Source: Dokdonella_A sp966248875 (GTDB lineage Bacteria; Pseudomonadota; Gammaproteobacteria; Xanthomonadales; Rhodanobacteraceae). From it: DNA of 64,000 nucleotides. Positions within the stretch are counted from its first letter, which is position 1. Each line of letters opens with the position of its first letter. Shown here one piece after another: positions 46,948 through 56,316 of this stretch. The stretch is from positions 1-64,000 of the forward strand of contig CBINBI010000009.1 in NCBI GenBank assembly GCA_966248875.1, written 5' to 3'. Made by a program: the position numbers and the translations under genes. Below the pieces are notes generated by a model that made no database searches, was not told where the DNA came from, and saw nothing but the letters and a program-made list of their open reading frames with translations.

Positions 46948-47029
46948 TCGTCGTTCTCGCGGAGGCGGGAACCTAGTGCCTCTGATCCACGGCGAAGGCG
47001 CTGGGTCCCCGCTTTCTCGGGGACGACGA
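46948..47029. repeat. Family A palindromic element overlapping the 3' end of ribF
   Basis: An 82-bp element with inverted ends (TCGTCGTTCTCGCGG on the left; CTTTCTCGGGGACGACGA on the right) and the inner AAGGCGCTGG motif of the nuclease element's right terminus. It has no gene of its own. It supplies the last codons and the stop codon of ribF. Confidence 0.8.
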
Positions 47030-47968
47030 TGGAGCGGATGCCGCGTCGAGCATCGCACGCGCCTCGGCCGCATCGCGATCGATCTGCCGCACCATCGCGT
47101 CGAGATCGGGAAACTTCGCCTCCTCGCGCAGCTTCGCGACGAACTCGACGTCGATGCGCCTTCCGTAGAGGTCGCCTTCGAAGTCGAACAGGTGCGCTTC
47201 GAGCAGCGGCTCGGTGCCGTTGATGGTCGGACGTACGCCGAGGCTTGCGACGCCGGGCACCGGCTGCGCTTCGACGCCGCGCACGTGCACGGCGAAGATG
47301 CCGCCGACCGGCGACACGCGCCGGCCGAGCGGGATGTTCGCCGTGGGATAACCCAGCTTGCGGCCGAGCTTCTCCCCGTGCACGACGTGCCCGCCGATCG
47401 AGAACGGTCTTCCCAGCAGCCGCGCCGCCGCGGCGAACTCGCCGGCGGCGAGGTGCGCGCGGATCGAGCTGCTCGAGACGCGCTCGCCATGGATGGTGAC
47501 GTCGGGCAGCGTCTGCACGGAAAATCCCGAACGCGAACCGATCCGCTTCAGAAGCGCGATGTCACCGCGTCGCGCGCGTCCGAAACGGAAATCCGCTCCG
47601 GCCCAGATCTCGCGCACGCCGCAGCGCGCAACGAGCACGCGCTCGACGAAATCCTCCGCCTCCATGGCCGCGAGCCGCGCGTCGAAACGCAGCAGCAGCA
47701 GCGTCCCGATGCCGGCGCCGCGAATGAGCTCGATCTTCTCGCGCACGCTGGCCAGCCGCGGCACCGGCGCGCCGCGTGCGAAGAACTCGCGCGGAATCGG
47801 CTCGAAGCTGATCGCGCACGCGGCCAGGTTTTCGGATCGCGCGCGTGCGGCCACACGTTCGAGCAGCGCGCGATGGCCGACGTGAACGCCGTCCAGCGCG
47901 CCCACACACGCGACGCTGCCGCCCGGTGCCAGGCTCGGCCCCGCGGCATCCCGGAAAAGCAGGCTCAT
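46973..47968 (-). CDS. ribF: Bifunctional riboflavin kinase / FAD synthetase
   Basis: Makes FMN and FAD from riboflavin. The 331-residue protein has the N-terminal adenylyltransferase (SVACVGALDGVHVGHRALLE, the nucleotide motif near GADFRFGRARRGD, and SSSIRAHLAAGE) and the C-terminal kinase (GGHVVHGEKLGRKLGYPTANI, GVASLGVRPTINGTEPLLEAHLFDFEGDLYG). The last 18 residues (SSSPRKRGPSAFAVDQRH) are not part of the family; they are translated from the palindromic element at 46948-47029. The ATG 47968 is standard (MSLLFRDA). The unusual Ala-rich ACVGALDGVHVGH replaces the common TIGNFDGVHxGH. Confidence 0.94.
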   Translation of the reverse strand: MSLLFRDAAGPSLAPGGSVACVGALDGVHVGHRALLERVAARARSENLAACAISFEPIPREFFARGAPVPRLASVREKIELIRGAGIGTLLLLRFDARLAAMEAEDFVERVLVARCGVREIWAGADFRFGRARRGDIALLKRIGSRSGFSVQTLPDVTIHGERVSSSSIRAHLAAGEFAAAARLLGRPFSIGGHVVHGEKLGRKLGYPTANIPLGRRVSPVGGIFAVHVRGVEAQPVPGVASLGVRPTINGTEPLLEAHLFDFEGDLYGRRIDVEFVAKLREEAKFPDLDAMVRQIDRDAAEARAMLDAASAPSSSPRKRGPSAFAVDQRH

Positions 47969-48036
47969 GGCCGGAGTATAGCCGCTGCATTGCAGCATGC
48001 GGGCCTCGCGCCTGCACTCCTCCAATTCGAGCTGGC

Positions 48037-49647
48037 CTAGTGCGCCTTGAGATCGCGCAGCCGGAACCCTGCCGCAAACAGTACCGCGACGAATGTGCTG
48101 CCTGCCGCCGCGATGACGGCACCAAGCCGCCAGATGCGCGTCGTCGTGCCCCACGCGCTCCAGTCGGACCAGGCGGTGAGACAGGCGAGGATGACCGCCG
48201 TCATCGCCGTGCACGCAAGGCCGAGCCGCGCGAGATGCGCCGCCCAGCCCGGCTGCCGCGCATAGATGCCGTCGCGGCGGAGCGCGACCCAGAGCTGCGC
48301 GAGATTGAGATAGCTCGCGAGCGCGCTGGCAAGCGCGAGGCCCATGTGCAGCCCAGGCACGCTCGCGATCGCCGCGAGCCAGCCCTCGCCCGTCTGCTCC
48401 GGCGCGTGCCAGAGCACGAACAGCACCGCGACGAAGACGACGTTCATCACCATGTTCGCGATCATCGCGACGACGCCGGCGCGCACCGGCGTCTCCGTGT
48501 CCTGCCGTGCGTAGAACGCCGGCGCGACGACCTTGACCAGCGCGAATGCCGGCAGGCCGAACGAGAGCGCCGACAGCGAAAGCGCGGCCATGTCGACGTC
48601 ATGCGCCGTGAAGCGGCCGTGCTGCAGCAGCGTCGCGAGGATCGGCTTGGCGAGCAGCACGAGCGCGAGCATCGCCGGCACCGAGATCAGGAGCGCCGTG
48701 CGCAGGCCCCAGTCCAGCGCTTTCGCGAAGCCTTCGCGATCGGTCGAAACGTGGTGCCGCGACAGCGACGGCAGGATCACGGTGCCGAGCGCGACGCCGA
48801 ACACGCCGAGCGGAAATTCCAGCAGCCGATCGCTCTGCGCGAGCCAGGTCTGCGAGCCCGAAATCAGGAACGACGCGATCAGCGTGTCCAGCAGGAGATT
48901 GATCTGCGCGACGGACGAGCCGAACAGCGTCGGCACCATGAGCCGCATCACGCGGCGCACGTCCGGGTGCCGCCAGCCCCAGCGCGGCAGCGCGAGCAGG
49001 TCGAGCGAACGGAGCGCCGGCAGCTGCACGAGCAGCTGCAGGATGCCCGCCGCGAGGATCGCCCAGCCAAGCGCCATGATCGGCGTCGAGAGATGCGGCG
49101 CCAGCCAGAGCGCGCCCGCGATCATGCAGAGATTGAGGATCACCGGCGTCAGCGCCGGCAGGCCGAACTTGTGGAAACTGTTGAGCACGCCGCCGGCAAG
49201 CGCGGTCAGCGAGACGAACAGGAGAAACGGAAACGTGACCCGCAGGAGGTCGGTCGTCAGCGCGAACTTGACCGGCTCGTCGATCGAGCCGGGCGCGAAA
49301 GCGCGCGTCACCCAACCGGCGCCGATCACGCCGAGCGCGGTGACGACGAGCAGCACGCCCCCGAGCGTGCCCGCCGTGCGCGCGACGAGCTGCTTCAGCT
49401 CTTCGTGGCTGCGCTTCTCCTTGACTTCGGTGAACACCGGCACGAAGGCGACGGAGAACGAGCCCTCGGCGAACAGGCGGCGCAGGAAATTCGGGATGCG
49501 GAAGGCGACCCAGAAGGCGTCGGTCGCTGCATTCGCGCCGAACGCGTACGCGATCGCCTGCTCGCGCACGAGGCCCAGGATGCGCGAAACGAACGTCGCT
49601 CCGCTGAAGGTCAGCGTGGAGCGAAGCAGGCTCGGGCGCGGGCTCAT
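48037..49647 (-). CDS. murJ: Lipid II flippase MurJ
   Basis: Inner-membrane MOP-family transporter that flips lipid II for peptidoglycan synthesis. The 536-residue protein shows about 14 hydrophobic spans and the MurJ N-terminus LLRSTLTFSGATFVSRILGLVREQAIAYAFG, then DAFWVAFRIPNFLRRLFAEGSFSVAFVPV. The ATG at 49647 is chosen. The frame continues upstream to 49743, but those residues (such as RRWVPAFAGTTKE) come from the repeat at 49659, so the longer start is rejected. It lies between rpsT (divergent) and ribF, in the conserved order. Confidence 0.95.
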   Translation of the reverse strand: MSPRPSLLRSTLTFSGATFVSRILGLVREQAIAYAFGANAATDAFWVAFRIPNFLRRLFAEGSFSVAFVPVFTEVKEKRSHEELKQLVARTAGTLGGVLLVVTALGVIGAGWVTRAFAPGSIDEPVKFALTTDLLRVTFPFLLFVSLTALAGGVLNSFHKFGLPALTPVILNLCMIAGALWLAPHLSTPIMALGWAILAAGILQLLVQLPALRSLDLLALPRWGWRHPDVRRVMRLMVPTLFGSSVAQINLLLDTLIASFLISGSQTWLAQSDRLLEFPLGVFGVALGTVILPSLSRHHVSTDREGFAKALDWGLRTALLISVPAMLALVLLAKPILATLLQHGRFTAHDVDMAALSLSALSFGLPAFALVKVVAPAFYARQDTETPVRAGVVAMIANMVMNVVFVAVLFVLWHAPEQTGEGWLAAIASVPGLHMGLALASALASYLNLAQLWVALRRDGIYARQPGWAAHLARLGLACTAMTAVILACLTAWSDWSAWGTTTRIWRLGAVIAAAGSTFVAVLFAAGFRLRDLKAH

Positions 49648-49658
49648 GCCCGTTTCCT

Positions 49659-49731
49659 TCGTCGTCCCCGCGAAAGCGGGGACCCAGCGCCTTGCCCACG
49701 TGCCTGAGGCACGCCTTCGCGGGGACGACGG
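49659..49731. repeat. Family A palindromic element between murJ and rpsT
   Basis: A 73-bp element whose left arm (TCGTCGTCCCCGCGAAAG) pairs with the right arm (CTTCGCGGGGACGACG), with the CCCAGCGCCTTG inner motif identical to the left end of the nuclease element. It lies in the divergent murJ-rpsT promoter region, 12 bases before murJ. Confidence 0.85.
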
Positions 49732-49814
49732 ACCCGGGAGCAATTGACGCTCCTCTCTCCGCCCACTAGAATCCCGCGTCTTTTTTGCAGCAACCCCTTT
49801 TCCGGAGTCGTCCC

Positions 49815-50078
49815 TTGGCCAACATCAAGTCCGCGAAGAAGCGCGCCCGCCAGTCCGAGAAAGCGCGCCAGCGCAATGCCAGTGCCCGCTCGATGGTCCG
49901 CACTGCGATCAAGCGCGTCGTGAAAGCGATCGAAGCGAAGGACAAGGCCGGCGCGGAAGCCGCGTTCGCCGCCGCCCAGCCCGTGATGGATCGCTACGCC
50001 GCGCGCGGCCTGATCCACAAGAACAAGGCGGCGCGCCACAAGAGCCGCCTCACCGCGCATATCCGCGCGCTGGGCTGA
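49815..50078 (+). CDS. rpsT: 30S ribosomal protein S20
   Basis: Primary-binding 16S rRNA protein, 87 residues, entirely helical and basic. The sequence ANIKSAKKRARQSEKARQRN and the C-terminal RGLIHKNKAARHKSRL are canonical. The start codon is TTG at 49815, with GGAG eight bases upstream; no ATG gives the conserved N-terminus. In E. coli rpsT also starts at UUG and this underlies autogenous control, so similar regulation is likely here. A strong terminator follows. Confidence 0.96.
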   Translation: MANIKSAKKRARQSEKARQRNASARSMVRTAIKRVVKAIEAKDKAGAEAAFAAAQPVMDRYAARGLIHKNKAARHKSRLTAHIRALG

Positions 50079-50101
50079 AACCACTCGACATGCGACGAAA
50101 G

Positions 50102-50124
50102 AGCCGGCGCAAGCCGGCTTTTTC
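50102..50124 (+). terminator. Rho-independent terminator of rpsT
   Basis: A 7-bp stem AGCCGGC/GCCGGCT with a four-base GCAA loop and a run of five T. It lies 23 bases after the rpsT stop. Confidence 0.9.
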
Positions 50125-50254
50125 ATGCCTGCGCCCTGCGCGGAGCTCACCCGAGCACGCGGCAGACTCGTCTCCCGCGGGTGAAGAGGCTCGGGGCGAA
50201 CGCGGCCTGCGTATCGTCCTGCCATGCCCGCAACAGCGGTCGCACAGCTCCGCG

Positions 50255-51289
50255 TCACGCGTCCGCCTCGGCTGCCGCACGCCTTTCTTCCTCGAAGAAG
50301 CGCTGGATGTCCAACATCAGCGGCCAGGTGCCCTCGCGCGCGATCGCCGAGACGACGTACCACGGCTGCTTCCACCTGAGCTTCCTCACGATCGCCTTCG
50401 CGGTCTGCTCGCGCTCGTCTTCCGGCACGAGGTCCGCCTTGTTGAACACGAGCCAGCGCGGCCGCTTCAGCAGCTTGGGATCGAAGCGCTTCAGCTCGCT
50501 CTCGATGGCGCGGACCTGCGCTGCCGGGTCGGAGCCGTCGAACGGCGCGAGATCGACCACGTGCAGCAGCAGCCGCGTGCGGGCGACGTGCTTGAGGAAC
50601 TGGACGCCGAGCCCCGCGCCCTCGGCCGCCCCCTCGATCAGGCCCGGGATGTCGGCGATGACGAAGCTCCGGTCGGCCTCGATGCGCACGACGCCGAGAT
50701 GCGGCTGCAGCGTCGTGAACGGATAGTCGGCCACCTTCGGCGTCGCGGCCGAAACCGCGCGGATCAGCGTCGACTTGCCGGCGTTCGGAAAGCCGAGGAG
50801 GCCGACATCGGCCAGCACCTTGAGCTCGAGCTTGAGCTCGCGTTCCTCGCCGGGGCTGCCGGGGGTGGCGCGCCGCGGTGCGCGGTTCGTCGAGCTCTTG
50901 AAGTGGATGTTGCCCTTGCCGCCATGGCCGCCCTGCGCGACGAGCAGGCGCGCGCCGTTCTCGGTGAGATCGCCGATCTCTTCGTCGGTGTCGACGTTGA
51001 TGACGACGGTGCCGACCGGCACCCGGATCACGAGATCCTCGCCGCCCTTGCCGGACATCTGCCGGCCCATGCCGTTCTCGCCGCGCTTGGCGCGGAAGAC
51101 ACGCTGGTGGCGGAAGTCGACCAGCGTGTTGAGCCCTTCGTCCGCCAGCAGCCAGACGCTGCCGCCGTCTCCGCCGTCGCCGCCGTCCGGCCCGCCGAAC
51201 GGAATGAATTTCTCGCGTCGGAAGCTGACGCAGCCATTGCCGCCGTCGCCCGCATGCACGTGGATCGTGGCCTCGTCGACGAATTTCAT
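50255..51289 (-). CDS. obgE: GTPase Obg/CgtA
   Basis: Essential ribosome-associated GTPase involved in 50S assembly and stringent-response control. The 344-residue protein has the Gly-rich Obg fold (MKFVDEATIHVHAGDGGNGCVSFRREK, GGPDGGDGGDGGSVW) and the G domain with GFPNAGKSTLI, DIPGLIEGA, and NKADL. The C-terminal end is shorter than in E. coli. It is third in the conserved rplU-rpmA-obg order, although repeats and a terminator separate it from rpmA. The start 51289 is standard. Confidence 0.96.
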   Translation of the reverse strand: MKFVDEATIHVHAGDGGNGCVSFRREKFIPFGGPDGGDGGDGGSVWLLADEGLNTLVDFRHQRVFRAKRGENGMGRQMSGKGGEDLVIRVPVGTVVINVDTDEEIGDLTENGARLLVAQGGHGGKGNIHFKSSTNRAPRRATPGSPGEERELKLELKVLADVGLLGFPNAGKSTLIRAVSAATPKVADYPFTTLQPHLGVVRIEADRSFVIADIPGLIEGAAEGAGLGVQFLKHVARTRLLLHVVDLAPFDGSDPAAQVRAIESELKRFDPKLLKRPRWLVFNKADLVPEDEREQTAKAIVRKLRWKQPWYVVSAIAREGTWPLMLDIQRFFEEERRAAAEADA

Positions 51290-51296
51290 GGGGGAG

Positions 51297-51330
51297 CCGG
51301 GATTCGGGATTCGGGGTTCGGGATTGGCGA
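51297..51330. repeat. GGGATTCGGGATT-type short repeat upstream of obg
   Basis: Direct units of GGGATTCG (variant GGGGTTCG) starting with AGCCGGGATT, the same end sequence as the 17-bp terminal repeat of the cysD-cysN element. It lies eight bases before the obg start codon. Confidence 0.65.
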
Positions 51331-51342
51331 AAGCTTACAAGC

Positions 51343-51424
51343 TCGTCGTCCCGGCGAGAGCCGGGACCTATTTCGGCCTTGTATCGAGCATCGAAATGAA
51401 TTCCGGCTTGCGCCGGAATGACTG
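51343..51424. repeat. Family B palindromic repeat between rpmA and obg
   Basis: Left arm TCGTCGTCCCGGCGAGAG and right arm TTCCGGCTTGCGCCGGAATG are imperfect inverted copies with inner ends near CCTATTTC/GAAATGAA, corresponding to the family B copies in the suc operon. Confidence 0.75.
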
Positions 51425-51470
51425 CGATGTGGCGTTACGACGCTGGTCCGGTTTATCGCCCGCAAAACGA

Positions 51471-51496
51471 AAAGCCCCGCGCGAAGCGGGGCTTTC
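51471..51496 (-). terminator. Rho-independent terminator of rplU-rpmA
   Basis: A perfect stem AAAGCCCCGC/GCGGGGCTTT with a short loop lies 22 bases past the rpmA stop on the minus strand. The A/T-flanked stem suits either orientation. Confidence 0.85.
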
Positions 51497-51517
51497 TCGT
51501 TCGATCCGGCGCCGCGG

Positions 51518-51775
51518 TCAGCCCGGAATCACGCTCACGGTCCTGCGCGCCTTCGGGCCGCGGGTCTTGAACTCGACCGTGCCGTCGACCAGCGCGAACA
51601 GCGTGTGGTCACGCCCCAGCCCGACGCCGGTGCCCGGATGGAAGCGCGTGCCGCGCTGGCGGACGATGATGTTGCCGGCTTCGACCGTCTGGCCGCCGTA
51701 GACCTTGACGCCGAGGTACTTCGGGTTCGAGTCGCGGCCGTTGCGGGTGGAGCCGCCTGCCTTTTTGTGTGCCAT
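51518..51775 (-). CDS. rpmA: 50S ribosomal protein L27
   Basis: 85-residue L27. The N-terminus AHKKAGGSTRNGRDSNPKYL reaches into the peptidyl-transferase centre. GQTVEAGNIIVRQRGTRFHPG and the C-terminal basic part are canonical. No leader peptide before MAHKK is present. It starts six bases after the rplU stop. Confidence 0.97.
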   Translation of the reverse strand: MAHKKAGGSTRNGRDSNPKYLGVKVYGGQTVEAGNIIVRQRGTRFHPGTGVGLGRDHTLFALVDGTVEFKTRGPKARRTVSVIPG

Positions 51776-51781
51776 GACGAA

Positions 51782-52147
51782 TTACTCCTGCTCGGCCTTC
51801 TTCGCATCGGCTTTCGCCGCGCGCTTCTTCTCCGAGGCGCCGCTGATGCCGGTGATCTCGATCTCGGTGTAGTGCTGCCGGTGGCCCATCTCCTTGCGAT
51901 GGTGCTTGCGGCGGCGGAATTTGATGATGCGGATCTTGTCGGCGCGGCCGTGCTTCACGACCTTCGCCGTGACCGACGCGCCGGCGACGAGCGGCGTGCC
52001 GAGCGTGATGCCCTCGCCTTCGCCCACCATCAAAACCTGGTCCAGCTTGATTTCGCTGCCGACTTCGCCGGGAAGCTTGTCGACGCGGAGGGTCTCGCCC
52101 TCCGCCACGCGGTATTGCCTACCGCCGCTGACGATGACTGCGTACAT
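51782..52147 (-). CDS. rplU: 50S ribosomal protein L21
   Basis: 23S rRNA-binding protein, 121 residues. MYAVIVSGGRQYRVAEGETL, VVKHGRADKIRIIKFRRRKHHRKEMGHRQ are canonical. The C-terminus has an extra basic-acidic tail (SEKKRAAKADAKKAEQE) of about 17 residues beyond the common end near ITGIS. ATG 52147 is preferred to ATG 52153 because AGAGG lies seven bases before it but only one before the latter. It leads the L21-L27 transcript. Confidence 0.95.
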   Translation of the reverse strand: MYAVIVSGGRQYRVAEGETLRVDKLPGEVGSEIKLDQVLMVGEGEGITLGTPLVAGASVTAKVVKHGRADKIRIIKFRRRKHHRKEMGHRQHYTEIEITGISGASEKKRAAKADAKKAEQE

Positions 52148-52279
52148 GGCCATGCCTCTGTAGTTATTCTGAAAACAGCCTGCGCCGACAGCGTGCCATC
52201 GGCGAGCCGGTCATTGTATCCGGCCTCGCATCCTCGCGGCAAGTCATTGTTATTGCTCCGGCTCCGCGCCGGCGGGCGT

Positions 52280-53170
52280 TCAGCCGGCGCTCGCGCGCGC
52301 GACCTTGCTGGACGTCTCGCGGCCCAGCCGGGCGCTGAGCCACAGGCCCGTCTCGATGAGGCGCCCGAGATCGACGCCCGTCGCGATGCCCATGCCTTCG
52401 AGCATGTACACGACGTCCTCGGTGGCCACGTTGCCGGTCGCGCCCTTCGCATACGGGCAGCCGCCGGTGCCGGAGACCGAGCTGTCGACCACCGCGACGC
52501 CCTCCTCGAGGCAGGCCAGGATGTTCGCGAGCGCCTGGCCGCGGGTATCGTGGAAGTGGACTGCGAGGGCGCTCATCGGCACTTCGCCCGCAACCGCGCG
52601 CAGCATGGCGCGCGCCTTCGCCGGCGTGCCGATGCCGATCGTGTCGCCCAGCGAGATTTCGTAGCAGCCGAGCGCGTGCATGCGCCGCGCGACGCGGACG
52701 ACGTCCCCGACCGGCACCTCGCCCTGGTAAGGGCAGCCGAGCACGGTCGATACGTATCCGCGTACTTTCACGCCGTCGGCACGCGCGCGCTCGAGCACCG
52801 GCGCGAAGCGCTCGATCGACTCGTCGATCGAGGTGTTGATGTTTTTGCGGTTGAATGCCTCGCTCGCCGCAGTGAACACGGCGACTTCGGTCGCACCGAC
52901 GGCGCGCGCGCGCTCGTAGCCCTGGAGATTCGGCACCAGCACCGGATAGCTCACGCCCGGCCGCTTCTCGATCGCGGCGTAGACCTCCGCCGCGTCGGCG
53001 AGCTGCGGCACCCATTTCGGGCTGACGAAGCTGGTGGCTTCGATGGTGCGCAGGCCCGTCGCCGACAACCGGTCGATCAGCTCTACCTTGGTCGCCGTCG
53101 GCACGATCGCCTTTTCGTTCTGGAGGCCGTCGCGCGCACCGACTTCTACGATGCGGACGGCGGACGGCAT
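52280..53170 (-). CDS. hmgL: Hydroxymethylglutaryl-CoA lyase
   Basis: Last step of leucine degradation, cleaving HMG-CoA into acetyl-CoA and acetoacetate. The 296-residue TIM-barrel protein has RIVEVGARDGLQNEK with catalytic Asp and metal ligands, VSTVLGCPYQGEVP, HFHDTRGQALAN with the metal His pair, and the loop Cys in SVSGTGGCPYAKGATGNVATED. Both ATG 53170 and a GTG at 53179 overlapping the upstream stop (GTGA) are possible; GGGAGG lies a few bases before the GTG. It is the last gene in the liuD operon and corresponds to LiuE. Confidence 0.94.
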   Translation of the reverse strand: MPSAVRIVEVGARDGLQNEKAIVPTATKVELIDRLSATGLRTIEATSFVSPKWVPQLADAAEVYAAIEKRPGVSYPVLVPNLQGYERARAVGATEVAVFTAASEAFNRKNINTSIDESIERFAPVLERARADGVKVRGYVSTVLGCPYQGEVPVGDVVRVARRMHALGCYEISLGDTIGIGTPAKARAMLRAVAGEVPMSALAVHFHDTRGQALANILACLEEGVAVVDSSVSGTGGCPYAKGATGNVATEDVVYMLEGMGIATGVDLGRLIETGLWLSARLGRETSSKVARASAG

Positions 53171-53175
53171 GGCGC

Positions 53176-53835
53176 TCACCGCGCGCCTCCCGTCGAAGCG
53201 CCCGCGCGCAGCGACTGCTCGAACTCCTCGGGCGTCTGGCGGGTCCGCACCAGCTTCACCGCATTCTTCCTGTCGAAGATGTCCTGGGTGCGCACGAGAT
53301 CCAGCATCTGCGCGCGCGTGCCGCGCACGTAGACGTGCAGCTCGTTCTGCGTCTTGTCGACGGTGCCGCCGATCTTGCCTTCGATGACGAGCTTCGCCGT
53401 GCGCTCGCTGTCGACCGGATACAGCTCCATGCGATCGCCGCGCAGGCGATAACGCGCGAAGAAATAAGATTTCCCGGGTGCCGGCGTCACGCCGTGCGGC
53501 GGCTTGACCTCGGCCAGCCATCCGACGGCCGTATCGGCGACGACGACGTAATCCTTGCCGGCCGCGTGCACGTAGTTGACCGGCACGTGGATCTGCTTCA
53601 CCGGGCCGTTCTTCTCCGGCTGGTCGAGCACGATGAAACGACACGCGTCGTCGACATAGAACGCCGGCGCTTCCGGCGCTTCGCCGCGATCCTTCGCGTC
53701 CGCACCGATCCAGAGTCCTTTCCAGCCGGTGTCGCAGGTTTCGATGTTGTCGCCGATGGGTGACTCGAAGCGCGTCTCGACGCAGCCGGCGAGCGCCAGC
53801 AGCGACAGCATGACGAGAATGCGCAAAGGGTTCAT
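53176..53835 (-). CDS. Probable lipoprotein of unknown function
   Basis: 219-residue protein with a lipoprotein signal: MNPLRILVMLSLLALAGC, with lipobox LAGC and Cys18 as the lipidation site. The mature part contains ETCDTGWKGLWIGADAKD and a second region KDYVVVADTAVGWLAEVKPP; two further Cys (in ETCDTG and DDACRF) might form a disulfide. I do not recognise a characterised family. It lies between the ABM-domain gene and hmgL in the liuD operon, five bases from the former. Envelope location contrasts with the cytoplasmic metabolism of its neighbours. Confidence 0.8.
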   Translation of the reverse strand: MNPLRILVMLSLLALAGCVETRFESPIGDNIETCDTGWKGLWIGADAKDRGEAPEAPAFYVDDACRFIVLDQPEKNGPVKQIHVPVNYVHAAGKDYVVVADTAVGWLAEVKPPHGVTPAPGKSYFFARYRLRGDRMELYPVDSERTAKLVIEGKIGGTVDKTQNELHVYVRGTRAQMLDLVRTQDIFDRKNAVKLVRTRQTPEEFEQSLRAGASTGGAR

Positions 53836-53839
53836 CCGT

Positions 53840-54142
53840 TCAGTCGAGAACCGTGCAGAGGCCGAGCCACGTTTCCTCCGATGTGTAGGCTTCGCAGCGG
53901 CGATCAAGCGCAGCGTAGTCATGCTCCAGCGTCCGTTTGGCATTCTCGAAATCGGTTTCGGAAACCCAGCGGTCGATCGTGAGATAGACGCCGCTCTCGC
54001 CGTGGACCTTCAAAAGCTCAGTGCCGCGATAGCCCGGCGCACGCGAAAAGAGCCGCGCCCAGTCCCCCTCCGGCCCGTATGTGCGCTCGAACGCTTCGAC
54101 AGACTCCGGAGAAACACGGAAGCGCCAGATCGTCGCGACCAT
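53840..54142 (-). CDS. Small antibiotic-biosynthesis-monooxygenase (ABM) fold protein
   Basis: 100-residue ferredoxin-like protein with MVATIWRFRVSPESVEAFERTYGPEGDWARLFSRAPGYRGTELL, the typical first half of ABM-type proteins, and the DRWVSETDFE strand. Such proteins act as small monooxygenases or as stress-related binding proteins; the function here is unknown. The start at 54142 is chosen because the fold begins there, seven bases after the liuD stop. The longer frame upstream overlaps liuD and looks unrelated. Confidence 0.8.
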   Translation of the reverse strand: MVATIWRFRVSPESVEAFERTYGPEGDWARLFSRAPGYRGTELLKVHGESGVYLTIDRWVSETDFENAKRTLEHDYAALDRRCEAYTSEETWLGLCTVLD

Positions 54143-54149
54143 GCGCGTC

Positions 54150-56213
<2,064 letters not shown>

Positions 56214-56316
56214 GCCGATCCGTTGCGCGGCGCGCGCTGCCAGGCCGAGCGCGATTATCGCCTGCCCTCGCGCGACTGTCGCCATGCGGTGCGCGTTCGA
56301 GCGTGCGGTAACATGG

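Noticed and set aside
49648..49743. Extended N-terminus of MurJ
   Set aside because: Repeat-encoded; the MurJ family begins with MSPRPSLLRSTLTFSG at 49647.
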